From assembly GCF_000471905.2 (NCBI RefSeq), contig NW_006496477.1:598026-662025 (forward strand): DNA of 64,000 bases. The letters are read 5' to 3'. The translations under genes and the position numbers were made by a program. The notes beneath the pieces are model-generated. The model made no database searches. It worked only from the letters and a program-made list of their open reading frames with translations, and was not told where the DNA came from. Below are positions 26,501 to 40,073 of this stretch, piece by piece. Source of the DNA: Amborella trichopoda (Eukaryota > Streptophyta > Magnoliopsida > Amborellales > Amborellaceae). Position 1 is the first letter of the stretch. Every line of letters starts with the position of its first letter.

Positions 26501-29500
26501 AGAGAGATTGAACCATGGACATTCTGCAGAGACTTCTTAACGCCCTAAACACAGGACTCCAAGTGCCCAAATCCCGAACTAGAAACAAAACTTCAAAACG
26601 TGAATACGTGATTTTTAATTCAATTTTAAGCAACTATAGCCTATAAACAATCAACCCAACCTTTTCCTTCCTCTCCATCGTGTGTTTCTCACAATATGCT
26701 CTGTGCTGAACCTTGCCACCACTGGTCTTTGCAGTCATGTATAACCCTGAATTTCTAGCGCATAATGGATGAAAGGTGATATGACAGTGGCCATAACTAC
26801 ACTGCAAGAGAGTTCTCAATTTCAAATTTGTTAGGAACATATAAATGGTAATAAAAATACCAAAACTCCCACAAGCTATGAAAAATAAAATGAGAAAAAA
26901 AAAAAAAGCATGAATAATTTAGCTCAACTAACCTTTAGAAATACACCAACTTTGCGACGACATAAGCTGCAAAGTTGAGCGTCTCTCTCTTTCAAAACAA
27001 ATTGCTGCAAGTGATGGAATATATAGGCACGCAAATTTGCTAGATCAGTTGTATGCAACTCAAATTCTCAAGAGGAAATATTCAAAATTCAGATTCCCAC
27101 AAAAAGAAAAATTCATAGAAATCTTAATATGCTCAAACACCATATGATGAAAATCCTGCATCATGACATGAACATTATACTGCATTCACAAGGCATACCA
27201 TTCCTTCAACAGGGTTTGGCTGTCCCCTTTGAAATGTTGATTCCAGAATCCACTACAGGAAAAATAAAAATTACATGAGGATTGAAGAGACATATATTCA
27301 AGGCTTCCCAGTTGGTGTAACTCGGTCCAAGTTTCATCAGAAACCAGAAGAAGCTTGCCCATACCTCTGCACAAAAGGCATGCACCCATTGGCCATCAGT
27401 AGACTTCCTAAGAGCACCCGAAGTGCCACCACATAAACCACACTGCCACTCTCGGACGTTCACAGATGCTATTCTAGAAGAACACTTGTAATGCTGTATT
27501 AACTCTTCACATGGTTCGCAATGCCAGGCAGCACCAGAATCCCTAAGGATATGATAGCAATCAGGATGAACTGCAACCTGCAAGGAACAAATAGCTAAAT
27601 ACAATGCTCCAAAACTATGTAAGCAAGGATGCCATTCAAATACATTATGCTGTTGATGACGATGCCAAGGAACCTTGCAGTTGCAGCAAACAGCAAGACG
27701 ATTTGATATAGTCTCATTTCGGCAGCAGATATCACATGATATTGAACGATCTTTGAGAGAGTCTGAGGCAAGCTGGCAGACATCAGACTGCTTTTCACAT
27801 GAAGCCTTCGTAACAACCAGTCTAGAAAGAGTCTCTTTCACTGGTATCAACTGCGAATAAGATCCAGGCCTCCCACTTAAGGCACTCCCCCTAAAAGGAC
27901 TCTGAACACAACGACTTGTTAGTAATGATTGAATGCTTATAAACGGACTGAGAACTTCGAGAAGGTAAAGACGGTCAAATATTTACCACAGAGTGGCCAT
28001 GCACAGCACTGACTTCATCGTATGAATCTTTCCTAGAAGATGAAACTCTTGAAGAAGCTGCGGCAGCAGCCGTTGCTGCTGCCAATACAGCCTGGGCCTC
28101 TCTAAACCTTTTCTCTTTCCTCCCTTGTTTCTTTGCTTCCCTGACCTCACAAAGATACTGGTTAACAACTACAGCATCCCATCTCTGTCTCCGCAAGGCA
28201 TCCTGCTCATGGGGGAGATTTGTGACAACTCTGAAAATCAAATCGTCTGCATAGTTGAACAGGATAATTATTATTAAAGAGCATCCCCAAGGGCCAGACA
28301 TCTCAATTAATATCAGAATAATGAATACTGCAAGGACAAAGACGAACAAGCTCAGAGAGAGGATGAGGGAGAAGATTGTAAACCACAACTATTCATGCAT
28401 GCAAGAGCACTGGCAAGTAGTTGATTCTGAAAGTAGAGAATTTCTCCTTCCACTTCATCGTCTGGTGCAAGGTCCATGATTCCCATCTTCCGAGCTTTAA
28501 CAAGCTGCTTCAATTGTGCTACATCTGGTATATGCTTCACTTCAGAAGTAATGGAGCATGAAGGCAGTTCATTTCCATTGGAAGCTGTAGCCCAAGAAGA
28601 AGTACCATTCCAACACTCACCTTGCATGAGTAAGAAGACATTAGAGAAATCTAATGAAACCCAAAAGTCCAAGAGCCAGTAATGGGGTTTACCATCTGAC
28701 TGCGACCTATTTCGCTGCCTGCCAACTGAGCAGTTCTCTATTCGCATTAATCTCTCATGGATCAATGGGTGCATAAAAGAACCAATTGATAGTTCATTAA
28801 CCCTGCATAAATAATTCAATGCCTTCAGAATACCTGTGTGTTAAGCTGTGACATACAATCCACACTTAAGACTTCAAAAACTCACTTGATATTAGTCTCG
28901 TCCATAGGCTTGGCAAGACCCTGCATGTCAAGAGCACCACTCTGCAGTAGTTCTGCCTTTTCCTTTGGTGGATGAAACAGAACATCAACAGCAGCATTCG
29001 CTTGATCGCTTTCCTGGGCCAAACATGGCTTTGCTTGATCTGGAGACTGAAGTGTTTCCTCCACCACATCTGAGTTGGAAGATCAATGTCAGCAGGATGA
29101 TCCATACAAATTTACAAGCAATCAATAACAGGCAAACAAAATTACAATTCATAAGCTCCCTGAACCACCAACGATGAATGAGTCTGTCTCAACAACAACC
29201 ATCAGGTCGTAAATCAGAATAAAAGGGACAAAAAGGAATAAAAGATAGTCCAAGTGCCATTAAATGTTAGAGACAAAACTGGAACCTCAGATAGGCCCAC
29301 AAGTATAAAGATGGCTCAAACAACACAACAAACAGCCAGTATGGCTAATTTTTTATGAAATAAGAAAGAATCTCATCTATACAGATGGGATACTTAACCC
29401 TTTCACAAAGCTAATTATTACAAACGGATCACAGTATGCATAAAAATGAAGAGAACATGTCCCCTCCCAAAAAAATGTAAAAAAATGGCTAAGCAGGCCA

Positions 29501-32500
29501 ACCGGCAGAAATGATGCATCTCGAAAACCCACACCTCCAAAATTGACTATCTCCAACAGCTACTGCACAGGATCAACAGGGAAACAGCCCCAAAGTAGCA
29601 TTGTATTGACCAACTGAATGGATTTGATGTCCTTCTCCATAGCCCCAACGAAGTTTGGAACCAGATTGCTAATTTGTATGATAACATACAGAAATATAAA
29701 TACTGACCAGACCAATCCAACATGCTATCTTCAGTTCAGTGAGATCAGGGATAATCCAGAGACAGGAACCTTGCATTATTAATATGCAGGGCATTCGGAG
29801 GATGACAAAACATTTCCCACTATCTAACAAGTAAGACTGGACTGTTAGAGAGGAACCGCAAGATACTTTAAAACTATCAACCTTTAATCAATCTTCAAGG
29901 GTATTTGGAAGGAGAAGTAATCCTCGCCTGCTATCTAAGCAGGGAGTTAAGAGAGTACATGAATACAATTTGCACGCATTCCATTTTTACCTCAGTTCTT
30001 GTCTAAATATCAAAAATCAAGAGACAACTGCCTTTCTTCCTCAGAGGTTATACCATGAATCTGAAGACCAAATAACGCCACAAGCAATACCTTTGTACAG
30101 TAGTGGATTAAGAAGGTGTGATAATCATAGAGTGAGTAGAACTATAGTCAACTTCCACACGTGTAGCTAAGTTGGAAAGGTTCAAGAATGTGCACATCAG
30201 GAATCCAGAGACCTTAGGCCTGAAGATGGGGCAAAAGTGGGCCTTAGCCCAGGTTGAATACCAAAGAGGGCTGAAGATGGGGCAAAAGAGTGCTGTAGCC
30301 CAGGATGAATACCAAAGGGCACTGAAGCAAGAACAGATATATTGGCACCAGTGTTTTTTTGAGAAAGTATATTGGCACCAGTGTTCCATAATCAAATCGC
30401 TCAAGAAGGGGGAACCAAACACAGTCTCTCCCAACAGGGCGGCAAACTATAGAAGAAGAGTCAATGCAATAGCACATATGAAAGGGATCTGTGAAACTTT
30501 TAAGGTCAACTTCAATAACTTGTTTACCAGAGATTCTCACGTTCGGCCCTCAATGTCCAACCTTGCATTCCAACCATAGTTACCGGGAGCGCCCAACCCG
30601 GGTGGCGCTCCTACTCCGAAACCTAGTTTTGGTGTTACATAATCAGGCTTGATAGGTTTTAAATTTTTCGGGAGCTGGTTCTTATATATATAGGATTCTC
30701 GATTCCATGCACAAAGGATCTCGATCCCACTATCGTACGGAACGCGTTCCTTAAAATTGTAGATCACGTTTCTGAATAATTAGATCCCCGCTCCAAGAAA
30801 TTTAGGTGAGTGATCCCTACGTTCCCGGAACTCCATCCCTACGTTCCTGAAACTCCATCCTTATATACTTTTTATTTGAAATTACCTTTATTCCAAAGAC
30901 AATAATTTTTTGTAATTCTGAATAAAATTATTTTACCAATTTCTAACTTCCCAAAAGAAACTTCTTACATAAAATTAAATTTTAAAAAAATAATTGTATT
31001 TTAAGCCAAATTTTCATACAGTTTTTCTACCCCAAAATAACAGTAATGCATTTCCAAATTTCTTCCGGATGTAGCCAAACAATACCAATACATGCCCAGG
31101 TTGCATCCAGATATTACCTAAACAACAACATTCCAATAATATATTACTCCAATAATATATTACTCTTAAACATTGTTTCACAGACTATATTTCCAGGTAC
31201 ACAAACGCTAATGTGACGCCCATTTGAATATCACTTATGAGATTTTGAACAGTACTAGAATTAACAGTTTCAAGAATATAATTGTATAGAGTATTGAAAG
31301 AATTTATTTTCATGCAAGATTAATGGAATTTAAGTAAGGGTGCGGTTTGTATAGAGCCAAGGCTCTAAAAAATCAAATTAGAGCCCACCTTCAAATAGTG
31401 TCGAGTGGTTTCAATATTGGAAATCTTTGACTAGCCTTAAAATATATTTTAATCTTTAATTATAAAATTTAAAGCTTCAAAAAAAGTGTAGATCAAGCAG
31501 ATCTATGAAAACTTGAATAACTTAATAATTAATGGTCCAAAAATGCGTTACAAGATGCACTATTTCCAAAACTTGAAATCCATTTTTTTCTCAAGCCCAT
31601 GCATCTTGATGTCAGGATAATCAATTTTAAGATATTTGGGCATCAAAACAACCTCTTCTAGTGAAATTTTTGAGGTAGGCTCCAAGTTGATTGTTTAGAG
31701 AGCCTAGGCTCGATATAAACTTTCCCTTTAATTAGTCCATGAACATCTACGATTGGTTGTGCATGGATTTAGCCCCATGGGCCATTGCTAGATAGGATAA
31801 TGGTTTCTAGAATAAACCAAAACGAGATCATGTTTATATGGGAACGGGCTGCCGTGCTTAGTGGGAGCTCGAATCCATGTGTGATGAAGTTGGTTTTTTG
31901 ATACAAGTGGAGTTTTGCGATAAGAGCGTGGATCAATCATGCACGGAACGCGATCCTTCCTTGAATGGAGATTGATCGTTTCCAAATAGGAAGGCAGTCA
32001 TCTTAGATGGGAGCGCAACTCAACTTCAAATGAGATCTCGTTCCTATTGTCGATGGGAGCACGATCCTAATGAATATAGGAACATGATCCCATTTGACAT
32101 GAAACTCGTACCCGTTAAATAAGGATCTAGATCCCGATGTATTGGTAACAAGCACCCTATTCATGCGGGATCTCGATCCGCTTCTTTTAGCCCCACCAGA
32201 ACTCGCTCCCCGAGCTTTGGAGCTTTGTGCAGCCGTCAATCCGACACTCCCACTCCCGGAACCTGGGCCATTCCCGCTCCCGGTTCCGTTAACTATGATT
32301 CCAACTTCCTTGTGAGATGACTGGATGGTTAGAGCGGCCTTTCACTGAAACTTCCACATCCTTGTTTTATCAGTTTGGGACGTAGTAGCCCCAAACATAT
32401 TAGCTTTGTTTTTGAGATTCTACCAAACAAGGTTATCAAACAGAACTTTAATTAATTTTTTATTATTTTTTTAAGTAATTAATTTTTTATTGTTTTGGTC

Positions 32501-35500
32501 CCTAAGGTCGAACGTGAGGAGCTAAAGGATTTCAGACCAATAAACTTCCTTAATAGATCTTACAAAACTCTAGCGCAAGTGCAAGCCACTGGCCTTCAAC
32601 ATTGCCTAGGGTTGGTGGTGTTATCCACGCAAGGTGCATTTGTCATGGACAGTCAAATTTTACAGTAATTGTTGATTGTCCACGAAGCTATTCACTCTGA
32701 ACGCTAATCAAAAACCCTAAGCATGGTGTTTAAGCTCCACTGGGAGAAAGCTTACAATCACGTTGACTTGGATCTCTTGGATGAGGTTCTTGCCCACTTG
32801 GGTTTCAATAGTTTGTGGAGAAGTTGGATCATAGGTCGTGTATGTTTCCCTCATTTCTCAATTCATACCAACGGTAGCCCCACCAAATACTTCTCCTTAT
32901 CAAGGGCCCCTGCCAAGGAGATCCACTAACGCCCTTTTCTTTTACATAATAGGTGAGGTTTTCATCAACCTCTATCATCCTAATCTCCCCAAGGTTTCTC
33001 CTCTTCAGTATGTTGATGACACACTTGTGTCTTGCAATGTGTACCCACAGCAAGTGAAGAACGTTTGGTTGTTCTTAAGGTGCTTGGGATTGTCAATGGG
33101 TCTTAAGATTAACTTTGCCAAGTCCAAGACATAGGTACCAGCGAAAAAAAAAACCTCTATTATTAGGGGCGAAAGCGCAAAGCGAGGAAGCCATCAAGTT
33201 ATGTCCGTATATGGGAAATGTAGGAATCGAGATCCTTGAATTTTAGGGATCGAGTTCCATATCTGCTAAGGGAGCGGATCCCCTATGGAATCGTGTTCCG
33301 CCGTTTTAGGATCAAGGTTCCGAAATTAAACTATCCACTATATTATAATTTGGGAGTGAATTCCATTTAACAGTATTTTTAACTTTTCCAAATTCACAAA
33401 CCCAAGTATCAATTTAAACAACAATCATTCATTAAAAATCTCTTGGATTTCTTGCTATCAATGGATTAAGATTTCACAAATGGGTAGTGATATTAACTAA
33501 CCAATATGGTGATATAATACATAATAAATCCTTGGCCTAAATGCAAGCAATAGCTAAGTTCTTTGCAAAATGAAGAAAAAAGGTAAGACTACCTTGTAAA
33601 ATTGCCAATAGCTGTCCTCCATCAATGATTGCTAAGGGCTCAATGACCCATACATGAGAGAGACCTCACATTTCCAAGCATACTTGTTATTGCATCACCC
33701 ACAAGGCAACCACATGTGTGAAGTGATTTAGTTAACCAACAATCAAGCAATAGAAGCCCTTCGGAGGTGGACAAGACCCAATGAACTACCCGCAAGGAAA
33801 CTTGGCATTTTTTTTGTGATCTCATGCCTCAATAGAACCGCAACGCAACTATCCTTTGTATCTCATCCCAACTTCTTCCTTCTCTCTCCTTGCCCTCTCT
33901 TGTTGCCTTTTATTGAAACTAGACACAAGTCACAATTCACAAGGGGTGTAAGTTGTGAACTGTAAAATATACAGGAAAGCATGGCATTTAGAAAGTTTGT
34001 AGGGCATAAACAAATGGAGATCCCACACTCCATTGTTTATGAACCAAAAAAAGTATTTTTGCAACTCACCTAAGCGTATGATACTCGATTTCAAAACGGC
34101 GAAATCGAGGTTCTGCTTACTCATAAAATGATGATTGTTGGTATAGGGATCTAGGTCCCATTAACACATGATCGAGATATTTGGTTTCCCAGATCGAGAT
34201 CCTAAATATCAAGGAATCCAGATATTGTGTTTCGAAGAACTGGAACGAGATCCGGTGGCGGAAGCGACCCTTCCTTAGAAGGTCCCAGTAACTATGGTCC
34301 AAGATGATCTGCCTTTTCAGGATGCCCATAGCTATCCTTAGGACATTGGAGCACTTGATGAGGGACTTTTAATGGTCAAGCTCTAGAGGATCACATAAGC
34401 TTCATCTTGTTAAATTGGAGACAGTTTGTAAAGTGGAGGGGGGTTAATTAGGACATATGAAGGCTGCAAGAGTGTAACTTAGCTTTATTGTCTAAGTGGT
34501 GGTAGAGATTTGCATGCTAAAATGGCCACCTATTGAAAACAGGTCTTCAAAGTAAAATATGGCCTCAATGAGTCGCATTGGTTGCCCAAGGGTCGTGCGA
34601 ACTTCAGGTGCTTGGAGGGGAATAGATCAGTCCATCACGAGTTCATTCACCACACTCATTCTACTACAAACAATGTTCAAGAAAACGAAAACAAGCACTC
34701 AGGCACACTGCTGAAGAGAAGGAAGGGGTCAAAGGTTTTATGAATTTAAAAAGGTTTTATGAATCACACACAAGCACACGCACACGAACACGCACACGCA
34801 CATGCCCACGCCCACACACTACAAAAATATAACCAAATAAAGCCAAACATAGCCACATATATATTATAACTTTATTATTTTGCATTTTAAATAATAGACA
34901 TGGCCCTACATAGCGTAATATTCTCAGATATAGCACATAAATAGCTAAATGTAGCCAAAAATAAAGCCAAACATAGCCATAAATTTATTATAATCACATA
35001 AAAATGGCAAACTAAGGAAGAACAAACCACTCATGAAGTTTCATCATAAATGTAAAGGCAAACTTCAAAAATTAACACATGGAAATGAAAAAAAAGCATA
35101 ACATAACACAATACTCAATAAATACAAAACCTTAAACATAAACAATTGAATTTACTAACCAGTCAAAAAAATCAATAGAAGTGGGCTTGAATAGGTCACT
35201 TTCGTTTGCCAAAAGCTTTAATTTGCAACCTCTTTAATCCCTAAAACATGTCCAGCAGAATGCCTTTCATTTCCACAAGAAATAGAGAACTACAAATTCG
35301 GTTGCGATCCTTAAAAAAATTCTTTTTGAAGGCAAAATAGGGTTGAGGGGTGCAAGATGCCCCCCAAATACAATTCCCCCCTTTTTCAAGGGGGGAAAGG
35401 ACATTTTTGCCATTTTGATGACGCCTATTTAGACCTCACCAAAAGGGCCTTGGGAGGGTGCCCAGGCGGCGCCTGCCCATGCGGTTCCTTGGGTGACTAC

Positions 35501-38500
35501 TCGGTGGCCCAAGGCCACCATGTCACACTGGGCCGAATAGTCCGAGTGTGGGGCGGTGAGGCCACCCAACCGCCGCAGATATTTTGAAGAAAAGTGCGAT
35601 TGCATCACGTTATGGAGAGACCTTTGGGTAGGGGATGCTACACTTGACAAGTTATTACTTAGGCTGTTATCAATTGCATTGCAACCAAATGTTCTCATCT
35701 CACAATCTAACTAGGAGATCGGCGGACCGCTCGTTTGGTCTCCTCAGGTTTAGGAATCTTTGGGATTCGGAGATCTCTCTGTTATTATCATCATTGCTCC
35801 AACCACTAAACAATTTGTAGAGACTGATTAAAATGGTCTGGGTCCCTATTCATAAGGCTGCTTCATAGTCTCCTCTAGGTACAATGTTTCTTACCATTAA
35901 TTATCCCCCGTCACAAATAGGACCTGGCTCACTCCTATACCTTCCAATATTGAAGCTTTTAACTGGTTGGTCCTCTCAAAGTTAGCACTCACAATAGATC
36001 AGACAGGAAAATGGGTGTTCCCCTTCCAAACAATGTGTTGTGTGTAAAGAAAAGGAGGAGACTATTGATCGATTGCTTGTTGTAATACAAACGTGGGGTT
36101 TTGTGCTTGGTCTGCTTAAATGGGTGTGGGTGTGGACACAGAAATTGTTCACTACTTATTTTAACCCACCATGTCCAGCGGCAAGGCTCTTCTTGTGTTG
36201 TGCCTTAATGCTGATGTCAGTATGGTCACTGTGGATTGAACACAATTCCTGAACTTTAAAGGACAAGGAATTGGGGTTAGGAGCATTGAAAGCCAAGATC
36301 AGATCTTTGGTGATATTTTGGGTACGCTAACACAAACATTTTGTGGTCTGGTTGACCCCAGATTTTTGCCAAAACTGCAGTCTTATCCAGCATGTCACGC
36401 AGATGGTGATCACTAGGTCAGGTATTTGGCGGGCCCACCCACAGGGGTTGTTCAACTCAATTATGATGGTTTTTCACTAGGCAACCGAGAGAGAGCGGAA
36501 GTAGGAGGTGAGTTTAGAAATAGCTTGGTTATCTGTCTTCTTTCTTGTTTAGGCTTCATGGGGGCCACAGATTGCTTCAAGGTATAGATGGTTGCCCTGT
36601 TTGAGATCCTGAAACTGTTAGATCACAGAGGATCTCCACTACAAATGGAAGGGGACTCCCTGAACGTGATCCAATTGGCCCCAAGGAGGCCCCATGTCCT
36701 TGGTAACAGGAAAAGCTATTCCATCAAATGTCCACCAAATCAGGAAAGGGGCTAGGGTCCAGGTGGTAGCATCCCCACACCTAGTCACCACATTGTGGTT
36801 TACATTCCTACCACTAACACCACCCCACCAAAACTTTCAAAAATCTAACTCCTAATCTACTTAAAAAACGGGTAGGGGCCAGTCCTCCCCACTGAATTAC
36901 CAAAAAAAATGTCCACCCTATCTGGCAACATCCATCTGTCCCACCATCATACTTTGTGAGTAGTTCAGTTGCCGATTCATTAGCAAAGATCTGGGCGAAA
37001 AGTAGCAACTTCACCATTTTTAAAGGCCTCTGTACTGATTCAGACTTTTCTTTTTCTATTTGGTCACCGTAAAAGCTCTGTTTTTTTTTTTTGCTTAGAA
37101 TATACCATTTCTGGGTAGACATTTTGTATACAAAATTTGAACATTCACATAGAAAAACAGTCACTTTCTCAGAATAAAAAAAAGGTCATAGAATGTATAG
37201 AAGTTGAGGGATTATAAGAAATTAATAAGGCAGGTACTCGAGAAATTCTAGATCAGGCTTCTAAAGTCGAATCATGGTTAATGGGATCCCCCAACCCAGC
37301 CGGCAATTCCACTCTTGAATCTCGTTCCAGCGCTCCGGAAGAGGGATCTTCACGAGATGTCAATTTTAAGTTCTTGAATTATGATCCAAATTATTAGGGA
37401 TCGAGGTCCCAAAAGATTGGGACCAACTCCAACATTTGAAGACATAATTTTTATAAAAATTAGACAATAATGTCCTCAAATAGTTATATTTCTTAATATT
37501 ACACTTTATAATGCTAGTTCTCAATGGACATTGTAAAACTAAATAGTGGCATTTCTTGCGTGATCCCGAACAGTTGGCCGAGATCCACAAAATGCTGGAT
37601 CAAAATCCCAAAAAGATTGGATCAAGAACCCTAGAATATGCATCATAAGGGAAGTGCTCCCTACCACAGGAATCTCATAGCCTTTCCCGATCCCCTGCAT
37701 CCAATCCCTAAATCTCATTTGATCCTGCTCCCAATTCAACACTGAGTTGGATATCAAGATAATCCCAAACTAGCTGAGATTCTTATTGTAAAACATAATT
37801 TCTAAAATAAAATATTTCTGAAGGGGTAGATATATCACAAAAAACCATAATAGTGGTCTTCAAGTCTGCTTTTATAAAAATCTTGGGATGGTTTTTGGTC
37901 CCAACTCTCTTAGTCAATAAGGCAGTCAAAATATAAGTGTCTCAAAAGTGACAAATTTCCCAACAATTTGTTATTTATTAGATGGTCTGACTATGGGTAT
38001 GGCCCTTAATATAGCGGAATGGCAAAAAGGTATTCGTGCAGCCGACCCAAATAGTTGGGATAGGGCTTAGATGATGATGATGACGACAACGACTAGATAA
38101 TAGATTTGCAAAGGATTATTCTCATTGATTATCATAGAAACCATAATAAGATGTGTACTGAAGATGTAGAATTAGAAATTGGCGAAGTAGGGAGACGAAT
38201 TGGGAGAAAAGGTGGGGGAGAAGGGGGAGGATTGATGAGGTTGGTAACTATCGAGAGAGGAGATGGAAGAAAGGTGGGCAGGAAGAGGACAATAGGTAGA
38301 ATGGGTGAGAAGAAACTGGCAACCTAAGAATAAAGCAAACCCATAATACTCACAGAACCAAAAGAGAGACCCATTGGAGAAAGCTCGCCACTAAGACGGA
38401 CTCCCAACGTGCATGGTGCAAGGAGATAAAAAAAAAAAAAGATAACTACTGGTCATATCAAACATTTCATCCATGACACCCATGATCCTCCAAGGATGGG

Positions 38501-40041
38501 CTACATCCGACATTTGAGCAATTGATGAAATGACGCTTGGGTTTGTAAATGAAAAAATTAATTTGAAATACACGAGAGCAGCTTAAATTTTCTCAGAAAG
38601 AAAATGACACTTCGTTTATAAATGATTAAATGGAAATCTTCCAAATCTAGAACCATATGATCACAGAATGACTATCAGATTTTTTTTTTTTTTTTTGTTG
38701 TTCACATGTTGCATCACAAATGCCTACCATGCAACAATGCAGCCTAACCATGATTGACAGATTGCTAGTTGTGGGTGTAAGTGGAATTACAGTTCGACTC
38801 TCCCAAACAACAAATCCATTAATTCATTCTTTTTTTTTTCCTTTTTAGGTATTTGCCATCAAACAAATTGACAATATGCTGATAAGGGGAAGATCTTCAC
38901 AAATCAAACACACTGAATCAAGTAACGAACAAGTTCACTTCCTGAAAACTAACAAAGTAAACAAGTTGGCGATTTTGAAGAAAATAGCTTGGGATTATGA
39001 ATAAAAATGCCCTAAATATGCAGTTTTTCAAAATAGTATTGGATAAAGGACCACACCAGTGACTAGTTGCAATAGAAATGAGCAACTGGCCATCCACTGG
39101 ACACCTTGTAACTTCGCAACCATAATGACTGAGAAATATGATCAGGGACATCAATATGAAAGAAGAATCAACTAGCACACTCACATAATGCAACACTCAC
39201 TAAAATAATTAGCAGCCAAAAATGAAAGTCATAAGTGCAAGTCCTAAAGAATCACCTCAGCATCAACCACGGTGGGTTGCACAACACCAAAAGGCCTTGT
39301 AGATAAAAGTTTAAAAATATTCCAACAATCAAGAATAGTCTCCAAAGAATAACCAACCAAAGGTCCTGCATTTCATTTAGAAAACTTGCTTACAGGAAAT
39401 TAAATTTAGTTTAATTTCATTCACACTTTTAGCATGTTGCTATTTTAACACCCTGATATAACTTTTAGTGGTAACTAGCAAAAAAAGAAGCAAGTATAAC
39501 TTCTCATATTCAAAAAATAAAATACAACTTCACAAAATACTAAAAAGTTCAGAGAACAGTGGACCACAAAAGAATAGCTTGACTACTACATACAAAACAA
39601 ACAAAGCAAGTGAAGTAAACAGCCAAGGATATCATACCTTGGATTCCTAGTGAACATCCAGATGAAAGAGTAGTTTGCTCAGAATTTCCAGCGAACTCTG
39701 CCAAATGTATTTTCTGGAGATAGCAACCATGTTTCTCAGCAAAAATTTGAATAATATATGATATTAAGAAAATGGGTCAACATGCATATGACACACGAAC
39801 GCATGCACACAGGTGCAGCACATACAAATAGATATGTTGGATGTTTCATATGATCTCTAGGGTGGTTAGAATATTCTAACCTCAACCTAGACTATAAGGT
39901 CAAGATAGTGAAAACCAAAGGAAATACAGTAAGTCCATACAAATTGAGAAAAAGAATTTAAATTAAACATTCAGAACCCTCTGGAAGAAGCGCAGAAAAC
40001 TATGAAATTTCTGTGTAGGCTTCAAGAAATCAGAATCACAG

Positions 40042-40073
<32 letters not shown>

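Noticed and set aside
30172..30579. Plus-strand frame of 135 codons with 17-residue repeats
   Set aside because: The repeat is a DNA minisatellite that happens to be 51 bp; no motif, and the frame runs into a hAT end.
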